Origin: Plutella xylostella
Lineage: Eukaryota; Arthropoda; Insecta; Lepidoptera; Plutellidae
Length of the DNA stretch: 64,000 bases
Direction: 5' to 3'
NCBI RefSeq assembly: GCF_932276165.1
Contig: NC_063982.1
Coordinates: 2,187,501-2,251,500, forward strand
Under the pieces are notes generated by a model. It saw only the letters and a program-made list of their open reading frames with translations, was not told where the DNA came from and made no database searches. Both the position numbers and the translations under genes were made by a program. Of this stretch, positions 50,740-63,204 are shown piece by piece. Each line of letters opens with the position of its first letter. Within the stretch, counting starts at the first letter, position 1.

Positions 50740-51003
50740 AAAAAAAAAAAAAAACACGCACTCACGCCTTGTACTAATGTACTCCCTTGCGGGGTAGGCA
50801 GAGGTCCATTGCTGCACCCACTTTTCGCCAGAGTGTATGTTAGTCCCAATGTAATAGGGGGCGGGCCTATTGCCATTTTACGGGCACATCCAAGACCCGA
50901 GAACAAATATCTGTGTTTAAACAAATATCTGCCCCAGCCGGGAATCGAACCCGGGACCATCGGCTCAGTAGTCAGGGTCACTAACCACTACGCCATTCGG
51001 TCC
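50740..51003 (-). mobile_element. SINE-A GT subtype, reversed, only in unit copy 1
   Basis: CCAGCACCATCTT at 50727-50739 and 51004-51016 is an exact 13-bp duplication. The 3' end is a 14-base A run on the plus strand, then ACACGCACTCACGCCTTG. Copies 2 and 3 have the empty site CCAGCACCATCATACTC. Confidence 0.95.
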
Positions 51004-51052
51004 CCAGCACCATCTTACTCATTCTAAAACGGTGATAGAGCTCGCGACTATA

Positions 51053-51123
51053 CAGGGTGTTGCAAAAAGGGTAAACTAAGCCGAAACCTGCGTGTGCAGC
51101 ATGTTATATCCAAGCCCGAAAAC
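51053..51123 (+). mobile_element. MITE family G, left end only
   Basis: CAGGGTGTTGCAAAAAGGGT, AAGCCGAAACCTGCGTGTGC, ATGTTATATCCAAGCCCGAA, then a CTCTCTCACTCACTCTCTGT tract. The same truncated element is in unit copies 2 (53810) and 3 (56344), so it predates the duplication. Confidence 0.75.
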
Positions 51124-51192
51124 ATTCTCTCTCTCACTCACTCTCTGTCACTAGATGTTCAGTTGTCAAATAGGTATCAATAGATGTCACTA

Positions 51193-51405
51193 CAGTGCCA
51201 CAAACTTATCTTTTCCGGTGACAGCTCACGTAAATGTGTAATATTTTTTCATTATATAACATTTTAAGTTTGCCAGTAGCGGTAATTCGCTCTTGTGGTT
51301 TCAATAAACCCATCTAATCTATATCAATATATAATTTATTAGTAAATAATGAGATATGGACCAATTTAGTTAACTGTCACCGGAACAGATAAGTTTGTTG
51401 CACTG
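51193..51405. mobile_element. TA-site MITE, family T, 213 bp, only in unit copy 1
   Basis: CAGTGCCACAAACTTATCTT to GATAAGTTTGTTGCACTG, 32-bp arms with two mismatches, ending GGTGACAG. TA at 51191-51192 and 51406-51407. Unit copies 2 and 3 have CACTACGCCGG with one TA. Related in its ends to 38464-39635. Confidence 0.95.
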
Positions 51406-53703
51406 TACGCCGGAATCTGTATCTCGGTATTAAGATTTTTTACATGTTAATCACCTTTCTTTTTATAAAAATAAAAATTGCTTCTACTACCAGCGATCCG
51501 ATCATAAGGCTACCAGTACCAAGCCTTTTCACTGGAACTTTTTCATTGGACGTGTGTTTTTTTTCTAAAATAACATTTTGTATTCATAATTTTTATTTTC
51601 AAATTCATGCTCACCAGCTGACCACTTATGTTTGTAGCAGCTAGGTAGACGTCTGGGCTCGCTAAGAATTTTCTAGCCTAGTCATTACTCGTTTAGGCTA
51701 GTCTAGAACGTTTCTAGTGCACATTATCGTAAAACAAATTATTCTAATATTGGCAAGAATTTATAGCCAGTCCGACCTTTATGTAAAATATGTTTAATAA
51801 TAATTTAATAAATTCTTTGCTATCTTTACTGTTGTAATAGAGATGATTTTTTGGAGATATAGAATAATTTGAAGAATATTTCAAATTTAATAAACGTAAA
51901 TCTTTTGTTAAAAAAGACTTAAATTTTTTGTTTACTTAAGCAAGCTTAGTAGTATTAGTACCTACAAAGTAACTTAATAACATAATTTTTGAGTCATTTT
52001 CATGCCCTGCCGTCACAAATTGGACAAAATAAGCTAGAATTTTTTTCAACAATATAGCAATATAGCGGAAAAAGCTAGCTTAATGACGCAGTCTGAACAT
52101 TAAACTACATTTAAAAGCACACCAGAATATTACCAATTACAGACGTAAACATGTTGTTCAAATTCCTTATTAAATTAAATTAAAAAAAAAACTTTAGTGT
52201 CGGAATTTTGTAAGAGGAACTGTTGTATTCCTTGTGATTGTATATCGACGGTGGAAAGGCAGAATGTTTTATCCGCCACTTTTGGCGAATATGAGTTATA
52301 TACACCGTTGGAATCGCCTGATTTTTCTCTTTCGAATGGTGCGGGTCTCGTTTCGATCTGAGCACTTTTTTGGCGCTTAAGACATCGGTGATTTTGGAAA
52401 TCTTAACATTTTTTTCTTGTATTAAGAGCCACTTTTTTAGTCATTTGTATGTTCAAACATACATGATCAATAATAAAGTTATATAAAACATTTTACCCTT
52501 ACTAAAACAGTAAAACACTGTGACTTCATTCATTTTGAATGAATGTGAATTTGCAGCATTAGTTACTTAAGCGACCTACCTGATTAAGAAATAAAACATA
52601 ATGGATATAAAACTAAATGCCTTCTTGTCAAAAATAACATACAAGCACTTAATATATTTTACGTAATTGTAATTTAAGCCTCACTGGCGCTTAAACCATT
52701 TTACCGGTCAGCCTTACTCGCGGCGTTTGGCAGTTAATACAACTTTACCTAAATCTGTTTTATGGTACAATTGGCACTTAAGCGGTTTTTTGCGATTTGT
52801 AGATAATTGATATAAGTGATATAAAACAATTCAAAGGAATCGCAATGAAGCGGTTAATGGTGTTTAAGCTGTTATATGCAGACGGATATTCCGTGAAAAC
52901 GCCAATAATATAAATAGGATCGGTTGGAAAGGTGTCGCTTCAGTACCCCGCCGGGATATTCATTGGGAGAGGGCTGGCGTCTATGCGACAGTAGGCGCCG
53001 CGTGCGCAGCGTAATTTCGTAGGTACAAACTCAGATTCGTTCGCCAGTATAAAACTATATTTTTTTTATTATATCACCAGATAACTACAATAAATTATAA
53101 CATCTATTTATTACTGTAATATAATATCTATTATATATTACTCTTTACACAAGTTCTAAATAATAGTGTTGCTATAATTAATATTTATTGTGTTATTAAA
53201 AAAATATATATGCACTTGGATCCTTTCTCCTAAATTGCTGTTTCTATGCAAGTAGGGAATTTTAACGTTTCTCTTAAAGGATCCAACCAAATATTTATTT
53301 TTTATTAAATATTTTTCTATGTCAATATGGTTCTTAATTTAAAATATTTGTATTGTATTAACATGACATTACTTTTTATACAAAATGAAAATTATACATC
53401 CAAAATAAACTTATTCTTAAATAATTTATATCGAAATCTAGTCAGAAACAGGATTTCTTATCTATATAAAAATTTAACCAAAAATGTGTTCCCAAGCGCA
53501 AAACTCTGGATCAACTTAACCGATTTTGATAATTGTTTGGTAATTATACGAAATAGTATCACGACCTGTTTGTATCTGTATTTTCAGAATAAAGTATTTT
53601 AACGAAAAGCAAACCTTATCGGAAAAAGTTGGACATGAATTAAATTAACTTTTACTCTAACTTCACTTCATCATCCTCCATCGCTGAAGAGTGCAATATC
53701 TGG

Positions 53704-56237
53704 TATGTGGTAATTTACTGTTCTTTTTACGAGGAAGGAAAACATCGTGAAGCCAGCACCATCATACTCATTCTAAAACGGTCATAGAGCTCGCGACTAT
53801 ACAGGGTGTTGCAAAAAGGGTATACTAAGCCGAAACCTACGTGTGCAGCATGTTATATCCAAGCCCGAAAACATTCTCTCTCTCACTCACTCTCTGTCAC
53901 TGGATGTTCAGTTGTCAAATAGGTATCAATAGATGTCACTACGCCGGAATCTGTATCTCGGTATTAAGATTTTTTACATGTTAATAACCTTTCTTTTTAT
54001 AAGAATAAAATTTGCTTCTACTACCAGCGATCCGATCATAAGGCTACCAGTACCAAGCCTTTTCACTGGAACTTTTTCATTGGACGTGTGTTTTTTTTCT
54101 AAAATAACATTTTGTATTCATAATTTTTATTTTCAAATTCATGCTCACCAGCTGACCACTTATGTTTGTAGCAGCTAGGTAGACGTCTGGGCTCGCTAAG
54201 AATTTTCTAGCCTAGTCATTACTCGTTTAGGCTAGTCTAGAACGTTTCTAGTGCACATTATCGTAAAACAAATTATTCTAATATTGGCAAGAATTTATAG
54301 CCAGTCCGACCTTTATGTAAAATATGTTTAATAATAATTTAATAAATTCTTTGCTATCTTTACTGTTGTAATAGAGATGATTTTTTGGAGATATAGAATA
54401 ATTTGAAGAATATTTCAAATTTAATAAACGTAAATCTTTTGTTAAAAAAGACTTAAATTTTTTGTTTACTTAAGCAAGCTTAGTAGTATTAGTACCTACA
54501 AAGTAACTTAATAACATAATTTTTCAGTCATTTTCATGCCCTGCCGTCACAAATTGGACAAAATAAGCTAGAATTTTTTTCAACAATATAGCAATATAGC
54601 GGAAAAAGCTAGCTTAATGACGCAGTCTGAACATTAAACTACATTTAAAAGCACACCAGAATATTACCAATTACAGACGTAAACATGTTGTTCAAATTCC
54701 TTATTAAATTAAATTAAAAAAAAAACTTTAGTGTCGGAATTTTGTAAGAGGAACTGTTGTATTCCTTGTGATTGTATATCGACGGTGGAAAGGCAGAATG
54801 TTTTATCCGCCACTTTTGGCGAATATGAGTTATATACACCGTTGGAATCGCCTGATTTTTCTCTTTCGAATGGTGCGGGTCTCGTTTCGATCTGAGCACT
54901 TTTTTGGCGCTTAAGACATCGGTGATTTTGGAAATCTTAACATTTTTTTCTTGTATTAAGAGCCACTTTTTTAGTCATTTGTATGTTCAAACATACATGA
55001 TCAATAATAAAGTTATATAAAACATTTTACCCTTACTAAAACAGTAAAACACTGTGACTTCATTCATTTTGAATGAATGTGAATTTGCAGCATTAGTTAC
55101 TTAAGCGACCTACCTGATTAAGAAATAAAACATAATGGATATAAAACTAAATGCCTTCTTGTCAAAAATAACATACAAGCACTTAATATATTTTACGTAA
55201 TTGTAATTTAAGCCTCACTGGCGCTTAAACCATTTTACCGGTCAGCCTTACTCGCGGCGTTTGGCAGTTAATACAACTTTACCTAAATCTGTTTTATGGT
55301 ACAATTGGCACTTAAGCGGTTTTTTGCGATTTGTAGATAATTGATATAAGTGATATAAAACAATTCAAAGGAATCGCAATGAAGCGGTTAATGGTGTTTA
55401 AGCTGTTATATGCAGACGGATATTCCGTGAAAACGCCAATAATATAAATAGGATCGGTTGGAAAGGTGTCGCTTCAGTACCCCGCCGGGATATTCATTGG
55501 GAGAGGGCTGGCGTCTATGCGACAGTAGGCGCCGCGTGCGCAGCGTAATTTCGTAGGTACAAACTCAGATTCGTTCGCCAGTATAAAACTATATTTTTTT
55601 TATTATATCACCAGATAACTACAATAAATTATAACATCTATTTATTACTGTAATATAATATCTATTATATATTACTCTTTACACAAGTTCTAAATAATAG
55701 TGTTGCTATAATTAATATTTATTGTGTTATTAAAAAAATATATATGCACTTGGATCCTTTCTCCTAAATTGCTGTTTCTATGCAAGTAGGGAATTTTAAC
55801 GTTTCTCTTAAAGGATCCAACCAAATATTTATTTTTTATTAAATATTTTTCTATGTCAATATGGTTCTTAATTTAAAATATTTGTATTGTATTAACATGA
55901 CATTACTTTTTATACAAAATGAAAATTATACATCCAAAATAAACTTATTCTTAAATAATTTATATCGAAATCTAGTCAGAAACAGGATTTCTTATCTATA
56001 TAAAAATTTAACCAAAAATGTGTTCCCAAGCGCAAAACTCTGGATCAACTTAACCGATTTTGATAATTGTTTGGTAATTATACGAAATAGTATCACGACC
56101 TGTTTGTATCTGTATTTTCAGAATAAAGTATTTTAACGAAAAGCAAACCTTATCGGAAAAAGTTGGACATGAATTAAATTAACTTTTACTCTAACTTCAC
56201 TTCATCATCCTCCATCGCTGAAGAGTGCAATATCTGG
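53704..56237 (+). repeat. 2534-bp tandem unit, copy 2
   Basis: Uninterrupted unit. All ORFs inside recur at exactly +2534 in copy 3, and I saw no difference between copies 2 and 3 in the lines compared. Confidence 0.95.
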
Positions 56238-58771
56238 TATGTGGTAATTTACTGTTCTTTTTACGAGGAAGGAAAACATCGTGAAGCCAGCACCATCATA
56301 CTCATTCTAAAACGGTCATAGAGCTCGCGACTATACAGGGTGTTGCAAAAAGGGTATACTAAGCCGAAACCTACGTGTGCAGCATGTTATATCCAAGCCC
56401 GAAAACATTCTCTCTCTCACTCACTCTCTGTCACTGGATGTTCAGTTGTCAAATAGGTATCAATAGATGTCACTACGCCGGAATCTGTATCTCGGTATTA
56501 AGATTTTTTACATGTTAATAACCTTTCTTTTTATAAGAATAAAATTTGCTTCTACTACCAGCGATCCGATCATAAGGCTACCAGTACCAAGCCTTTTCAC
56601 TGGAACTTTTTCATTGGACGTGTGTTTTTTTTCTAAAATAACATTTTGTATTCATAATTTTTATTTTCAAATTCATGCTCACCAGCTGACCACTTATGTT
56701 TGTAGCAGCTAGGTAGACGTCTGGGCTCGCTAAGAATTTTCTAGCCTAGTCATTACTCGTTTAGGCTAGTCTAGAACGTTTCTAGTGCACATTATCGTAA
56801 AACAAATTATTCTAATATTGGCAAGAATTTATAGCCAGTCCGACCTTTATGTAAAATATGTTTAATAATAATTTAATAAATTCTTTGCTATCTTTACTGT
56901 TGTAATAGAGATGATTTTTTGGAGATATAGAATAATTTGAAGAATATTTCAAATTTAATAAACGTAAATCTTTTGTTAAAAAAGACTTAAATTTTTTGTT
57001 TACTTAAGCAAGCTTAGTAGTATTAGTACCTACAAAGTAACTTAATAACATAATTTTTCAGTCATTTTCATGCCCTGCCGTCACAAATTGGACAAAATAA
57101 GCTAGAATTTTTTTCAACAATATAGCAATATAGCGGAAAAAGCTAGCTTAATGACGCAGTCTGAACATTAAACTACATTTAAAAGCACACCAGAATATTA
57201 CCAATTACAGACGTAAACATGTTGTTCAAATTCCTTATTAAATTAAATTAAAAAAAAAACTTTAGTGTCGGAATTTTGTAAGAGGAACTGTTGTATTCCT
57301 TGTGATTGTATATCGACGGTGGAAAGGCAGAATGTTTTATCCGCCACTTTTGGCGAATATGAGTTATATACACCGTTGGAATCGCCTGATTTTTCTCTTT
57401 CGAATGGTGCGGGTCTCGTTTCGATCTGAGCACTTTTTTGGCGCTTAAGACATCGGTGATTTTGGAAATCTTAACATTTTTTTCTTGTATTAAGAGCCAC
57501 TTTTTTAGTCATTTGTATGTTCAAACATACATGATCAATAATAAAGTTATATAAAACATTTTACCCTTACTAAAACAGTAAAACACTGTGACTTCATTCA
57601 TTTTGAATGAATGTGAATTTGCAGCATTAGTTACTTAAGCGACCTACCTGATTAAGAAATAAAACATAATGGATATAAAACTAAATGCCTTCTTGTCAAA
57701 AATAACATACAAGCACTTAATATATTTTACGTAATTGTAATTTAAGCCTCACTGGCGCTTAAACCATTTTACCGGTCAGCCTTACTCGCGGCGTTTGGCA
57801 GTTAATACAACTTTACCTAAATCTGTTTTATGGTACAATTGGCACTTAAGCGGTTTTTTGCGATTTGTAGATAATTGATATAAGTGATATAAAACAATTC
57901 AAAGGAATCGCAATGAAGCGGTTAATGGTGTTTAAGCTGTTATATGCAGACGGATATTCCGTGAAAACGCCAATAATATAAATAGGATCGGTTGGAAAGG
58001 TGTCGCTTCAGTACCCCGCCGGGATATTCATTGGGAGAGGGCTGGCGTCTATGCGACAGTAGGCGCCGCGTGCGCAGCGTAATTTCGTAGGTACAAACTC
58101 AGATTCGTTCGCCAGTATAAAACTATATTTTTTTTATTATATCACCAGATAACTACAATAAATTATAACATCTATTTATTACTGTAATATAATATCTATT
58201 ATATATTACTCTTTACACAAGTTCTAAATAATAGTGTTGCTATAATTAATATTTATTGTGTTATTAAAAAAATATATATGCACTTGGATCCTTTCTCCTA
58301 AATTGCTGTTTCTATGCAAGTAGGGAATTTTAACGTTTCTCTTAAAGGATCCAACCAAATATTTATTTTTTATTAAATATTTTTCTATGTCAATATGGTT
58401 CTTAATTTAAAATATTTGTATTGTATTAACATGACATTACTTTTTATACAAAATGAAAATTATACATCCAAAATAAACTTATTCTTAAATAATTTATATC
58501 GAAATCTAGTCAGAAACAGGATTTCTTATCTATATAAAAATTTAACCAAAAATGTGTTCCCAAGCGCAAAACTCTGGATCAACTTAACCGATTTTGATAA
58601 TTGTTTGGTAATTATACGAAATAGTATCACGACCTGTTTGTATCTGTATTTTCAGAATAAAGTATTTTAACGAAAAGCAAACCTTATCGGAAAAAGTTGG
58701 ACATGAATTAAATTAACTTTTACTCTAACTTCACTTCATCATCCTCCATCGCTGAAGAGTGCAATATCTGG
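56238..58771 (+). repeat. 2534-bp tandem unit, copy 3
   Basis: Ends GCAATATCTGG, then TATATTGCATATATCC instead of TATGTGG. The three junction bases TAT are shared by the left edge, the internal junctions and the right edge, a microhomology at the duplication breakpoints. Confidence 0.95.
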
Positions 58772-58904
58772 TATATTGCATATATCCTGCTTTTTATGCC
58801 TCCGTAGGAAATCCATCGTTCCCTGGTACTTTGCCACTCTTCAGCGATCGTATGGTCGCATATTTAAATTTCTGTCAAGATGCAGGATAGTCATAAATCA
58901 CATC
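58772..58904. other. Right flank of the tandem array
   Basis: Unassigned; no repeat recognised. Confidence 0.4.
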
Positions 58905-59060
58905 ATTAATCATCATCACGACCCATTCCGTCCCCACTGCTGGGGCACGGGTCTCCTTCCAATGAAGGAATGGTTTAGGCCTAGTCTACCACGCTGGCCT
59001 AGCGCGGGTTGGTGGGCCCCAACACAAGCAATCTTGTGCTGAGAGAGTTGTCGGGTAAGT
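58905..59060 (-). mobile_element. SINE-C 3' part, reversed
   Basis: CATCATCACGACCCATTCCG, TCCCCACTGCTGGGGCACGG, CTTCCAATGAAGGAATGGTT, GTCTACCACGCTGGCCTAGC, then CAATCTTGTGCTGAGAGAGT. Confidence 0.75.
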
Positions 59061-59359
59061 GGGTAACCCAACTGTCAGACGTTTTCAAGCCGCCCGAAGG
59101 CCTCTGACTAGACTTAGCGACCTGCCGATTTTATTAATCATAATGATTACGATTATGCATCAAGATACAAGATGCTCCTGGTATATTTGCACCTGCATCC
59201 AACTCCTCAGGTTGTGGTTAGAATCATTAAAAACTTTGGCAATGTGGCCATACCATACCATCTTGAAAGCCAGTCTTCCATAGTAACAAGGAGATATCAT
59301 GGGTTTTGTTGCAATTTTCTTTAAGATGCTTTGTATAGATCCTTCATGTTTCCTATGGC
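59061..59359. other. Unassigned sequence
   Basis: Probably more of the minus-strand LINE debris that follows, but no motif is legible. Confidence 0.35.
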
Positions 59360-59690
59360 AGCCGATGGTTGTGGTCTCATCTCTAGATATACAGACCCCC
59401 TAGCAGCGTTTGTCCTTTCTTCTTTTCTTTAGAATGGTCGTCTAGTTCGACGTTAAGTCTTCCTTGATGGTTGATCATATCCCATGTTTCTTTAGACATC
59501 CATTCATTCTTTAAGTGTTCCTTGTGCCTTACTATTTCTTCGCAAATTTTTAACAATACGTCTTTGATGCCAGACCTGTGATCTTTGAATGAGACCTCGT
59601 CCAGACTTAGTAGATGGTATTTGTTGTCGATCTGGATACTAAGTTATCTTCTAACTTGTGGGTCCTGCAGCTAAATTACACGACACCTTT
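59360..59690 (-). pseudogene. LINE fragment: endonuclease-RT linker
   Basis: The minus strand reads IQIDNKYHLLSLDEVSFKDH, RSGIKDVLLKICEEIVRHKE, HLKNEWMSKETWDMINHQGR and LNVELDDHSKEKKKGQ, then decays. The WMSxETWDMI pattern is found between endonuclease and RT in RTE-like LINEs. No catalytic motif remains. Confidence 0.6.
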
Positions 59691-59875
59691 GGCAGATCTT
59701 TTTGCCTGCTCCTAAACTATCGCTATCTTCTTATTGACATCAGCAACCCTCTTATTCCTAACATCCAGAAGTGTCTCCATTTTCGATTAATCGTTGGTCG
59801 ATTTGGTTCTCGGTCCGGCTGTCGGGTGAGACCCAACTCACATTGTGATAGTCCTTTGGGGTTACCACCACTAAA
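59691..59875. other. Unassigned sequence
   Basis: Nothing recognised. Confidence 0.4.
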
Positions 59876-59998
59876 CATTAGCCATTAACAATCCTAAAGC
59901 ATCGTTGCTTGCTTATCAAATCTAGCGTATCTTGTATGAATCTGACAGATAGTTTAAAGCGAGTGACGCTGCTTATGGATTGATAATTGCTAATGTGT
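59876..59998. mobile_element. MITE family K, copy with both ends
   Basis: ATTAGCCATTAACAATCCTA AAGCATCG at the left and GCTGCTTATGGATTGATAAT TGCTAATG at the right, about 29-bp imperfect arms. It appears inserted in LINE debris. Confidence 0.6.
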
Positions 59999-59999
59999 C

Positions 60000-60275
60000 T
60001 TGCCCACACTAACATACGGTGCCGATACATGGACGCTGGTCAAGGAAACTGTGCACCGAATCAGAGTTGCACAGAGAGCGATCCATGTTAAGCATTTCGC
60101 TTACAGACCGTATTCCCAGCGTGGTAATTCGCCAAAAGACAAAAGTCTTCGGCGTCGGTTTGCAGGTCACTGAACTGAAATAGGAGTCGGCAGGACACTT
60201 AGCTCGTAGGCAGGATGGAAGATGGACAAAGGCGATGACTGAATGGTGGCATAGAGATGGACGAAGAAATTTAAT
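60000..60275 (+). pseudogene. LINE polymerase C-terminal remnant
   Basis: Plus-strand frames read LTYGADTWTLVKETVHRIRV, AQRAIHVKHFAYRP, then with shifts a GHLARRQDGRWTKAM-like piece. The TYGAxTWTL ... RVAQRAM ... DGRWTKA pattern belongs to LINE polymerases. Frameshifts and stops throughout. The 110-aa minus-strand ORF here is a shadow. Confidence 0.65.
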
Positions 60276-60535
60276 GTCGATTGGATTATCATTATTAATG
60301 AATGAATAAGTAAACCTGATCCACTTGGATCTCAATCTCAAAGTGATTTCGCGGTGAATAATACGTTAATAAAGTTTATAATAAAATAATGCTTCGAGAA
60401 AAGAATGCTACGGCCGTGCCGCTTCTTTGCCCGACTTGGTATATAAAATTTATATTTATTATAACTACCTATATTTATTTTTCATATTATGAAATTTTTG
60501 TTTTCAATCTAGCTGGCCCGCAGGTACCGCCTCTT
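60276..60535. other. Unassigned sequence
   Basis: Nothing recognised. Confidence 0.4.
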
Positions 60536-60582
60536 ACTCTACCCTACCCTATCCTACCCTACCCTACGCTACCCTACCCTTA
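60536..60582 (+). repeat. (CTACC)n microsatellite
   Basis: CTACCCTACCCTATCCTACC pattern over about 45 bp, with a few changes. Confidence 0.8.
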
Positions 60583-61739
60583 TACCTTTTATACCTTCCC
60601 CGGACTTTCACAAATGTTTCTAGACCAAAATCAGTTCAACTGTTCTCGAGTTCTGAGGTCCAATTATAAGTTCATTTATTCTTTAAGTCATTCATCTTAG
60701 ATATAAATTGCCTTAGTCTGGCGGTTAATTCATTCTAATGGAATGTTTAAAGTAACATCTATGATTATAAAACATTATGCTGGTGTGATGGTTAAATCTC
60801 CTCGGTCTTTAAATTGTTTTTACTTGTATTTTATTAAAATGTTAATGTCGTTTAAGCCAATTTTACCTGACTGAGATTTCAGATGCCTATGTCTTATGTC
60901 CCTTATTACGGTAAGTAGAATATGTACATTCATTTTATATACAGAATTACATAGAAAACTGTTTCAATTTTACGTATTTTAATTTTTAAATCCATAGCTA
61001 GAATAATTACAGAGATATGATTTTTTTTCGAAAATTTCAAACTTTAAATCGCTCTGGTGAACATTTTATGTCATGGCGCTTCAAACATTCTGCCTTTCCA
61101 CCGTCGATATAAAGTTACTTACTAGGTAGTAATAGCTCTTTTAAAGCATTAGGGTTTTGGAATAAAACATCGCTCTATACAAAATAAGCTATAACTTTAA
61201 AAGGTATCCAATATTATAGGTATATATTAGAATACGTAAACCATTCTAACAGTTTCCGACGTACAAGTATTATATTATAACCCATGTTATCTTAATATAA
61301 TTCCACCAAAAGTTGTCTTGATGAAATCGTTTTAGGCTATAAGACCGCCATTTGTACAAATGTGTTTGATATTTTTTTTATTACCTCTATATCGATTACC
61401 TCTTCACTTTTCATCGGCGTTTCAGAAACCGGGCGCTGTAAGCAATATAGGATTAACCAGCTTACTGCAGATTTAAAGAAAACAGCTCGAGGCAACGATC
61501 TTAAACCAGGGCAGGATACGGCTCGCTAAACCACAGTTTAAACTGAGGTAAAACGCTGGTTTAATTAAATCTTTGCGGTGGTGGGATGGTACTAATAAGA
61601 TAGGTATGTAAAAGAAAATGGTTTGGTTATTTTTTTTACTCAGGATAAGCAACTATTACCTACCTACATATTATATTTTTATTTTTGTATTTTTTTGCTC
61701 TTTCCCCCTTTCTTTTGTATAATTTCTCTCCTCCGAGGT
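60583..61739. other. Mostly unassigned; tandem-unit relic at 61085-61115
   Basis: CATTCTGCCTTTCCACCGTC then GATATA is the reverse of part of the 2534-bp unit (52245-52270). At 61310-61370 TTGTCTTGATGAAATCGTTT and AAGACCGCCATTTGTAC resembles a LINE 3' tail. No gene recognised. Confidence 0.45.
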
Positions 61740-61855
61740 AGTCTGGAAGAAATTACTCATAGTAACAAGGCCGCCATTTGTACCGTCTATGTCGTGCATA
61801 TTCTATTGTAATTTATGTGTTTGTGTGCAATAAAGAATTATCTATCTATAGACAG
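61740..61855 (+). mobile_element. LINE 3' tail
   Basis: GTCTGGAAGAAATTACTCAT, AACAAGGCCGCCATTTGTAC, GCAATAAAGAATTATCTATC. Same type as 46540-46672. Confidence 0.65.
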
Positions 61856-61938
61856 ATGGTATAATTTCTAATTATACCAATTAGGTATATATCCAAACTT
61901 TGTTTGTGACTTGAGAATCAAAGCTCAGTAGGTACGTC
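61856..61938. other. Unassigned sequence
   Basis: Nothing recognised. Confidence 0.4.
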
Positions 61939-61940
61939 TA

Positions 61941-62102
61941 GTACAAGTTTGAGAGTTTATTGCAAACTACAAAAGTTACGTTTTCTGGCATAAAAAGTGG
62001 CGCCTCTAGCAAAAACTATTATTATACTTTTGACAGATAATGTATGCAGATGACGAAAGGAAACCTAAACTTTTACGTTTTCAAAAATTGCAAAACCCGT
62101 AC
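61941..62102. mobile_element. MITE family V, copy 3, reversed
   Basis: GTACAAGTTTGAGAGTTTAT to TTGCAAAACCCGTAC, TA on both sides, interior GACAGATAATGTATGCAGAT reversed relative to 33383. Confidence 0.7.
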
Positions 62103-62104
62103 TA

Positions 62105-62539
62105 GAGGGTCAGGTCAATTAATCAATATGTCAACGACCATTTCGAAAGTAAAACACCTTTAACAATTTCATCATAACTTCTCCCACTAAATCGAGAAGT
62201 ACCTTTTAGCGTGGTTTTAACACCACACAGAATCGAAGTAAGCAAACAGACAGTGTTTGCCTAACGCACCCTTTTAAAAAATGGTCGGCTAAAAAACACG
62301 CTCAATTTGTCTTGTTTAGTTTCGACCGAATTGGGAAACATAATAGTTCTATGGTTTTTGGAGAACCTAATAGAATATAAACACTCACTGTCTCACTTTT
62401 TTTTTACGAAATTATGCTAAGAATTCATAAATGATGTTAGAGACAGTTAGAGTTAAGACAGTACCCTAAATTCATGGGGACTCTGAAGACCACTAACCAA
62501 TTTAAATTTCTTATATAATCCGATATACTTACCTACTGG
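62105..62539. other. Unassigned sequence
   Basis: Nothing recognised, apart from an AGGGTCAGG next to the MITE that is also found, reversed, beside the copy at 33383. Confidence 0.45.
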
Positions 62540-62792
62540 CGACCGAATGGCGTAGTGGTTAGTGACCCTGACTACTGAGCCGATGGTCCCGGGTTCCATT
62601 CCCGGCTGGGGCAGATATTTGTTTAAACACAGATATTTGTTCTAGGGTCTTGGATGTGCCCGTAAAATGGCAATAGGCCCGCCCCCTATTACATTGGGAC
62701 TATAATAACACTCTGGCGAAAAGCGGGTGCAGCAATGTACCTCTGCCTACCCCGCAACGGAGTACATTAGTACAAGGCGTGAGTGCGTGTTT
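62540..62792 (+). mobile_element. SINE-A GT subtype
   Basis: Head CGACCGAATGGCGTAGTGGT with A box; B box GGTTCCATTCC has one change. The body is normal and the tail is a T run instead of (GT)n. TACTTACCT near both ends may be a target duplication. Confidence 0.8.
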
Positions 62793-62812
62793 TTTTTTTT
62801 GTTTACTTACCT

Positions 62813-63200
62813 TCTTTAGTTAGGTTTTAACAGGCAATAGCGTTCTAAGTAGGTATGTAGTTATACATTTCTAAATACATACTTACATAAGATGCATGCA
62901 TTGAATTTATATAATAACGCTGTCGAGATGTTACTTATATGATGCAATATGTTTTGACAGTACTAATGACAGTGATAATTTTTTGTGCTTTCAGAACCAC
63001 TACCAATCAAACTAGAAGGTCAAGTTTCCAGTAATATCTGTACAATATTATTTAGTCCCATAAACGGCTCAATTCCGAAAAGCACTTACCTCGAAATCGA
63101 ACTAAAGTTTAGACTCCAAATTACATACTCAGTGTCGATTGAAACGCATTAAAACGAAGTGTTAAAGATGCACCGACAGACGCGGGCTCGTTAGTGTACT
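62813..63200. other. Unassigned sequence
   Basis: Nothing recognised. Confidence 0.4.
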
Positions 63201-63204
63201 TGCT

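Larger units (their letters stand above)
50678..53703 (+). repeat. 2534-bp tandem unit, copy 1 (carrying two insertions)
   Basis: Runs from TATGTGGTAATTTACTGTTC to GAGTGCAATATCTGG. Its length of 3026 bp equals 2534 plus a SINE with duplication (277) plus a MITE with TA (215), so no other net length change exists. It differs from copies 2 and 3 by a few substitutions. The unit holds a truncated family G MITE, relics of family S, several GGCGCTTAA-like motifs, a GC-rich patch and AT-rich sequence. The 61- to 91-aa ORFs repeated in each copy have no recognisable domain. Confidence 0.95.

Noticed and set aside
53327..53602. 91-aa ORF repeated three times in the tandem array
   Set aside because: The repetition comes from the DNA duplication; composition is typical of AT-rich non-coding DNA and no domain is visible.
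60009..60341. 110-aa minus-strand ORF
   Set aside because: Antisense of a decayed plus-strand LINE fragment whose motifs are recognisable.
60536..60582. Telomeric repeat
   Set aside because: The unit is CTACC (GGTAG); insect telomeres are TTAGG, which this is not.
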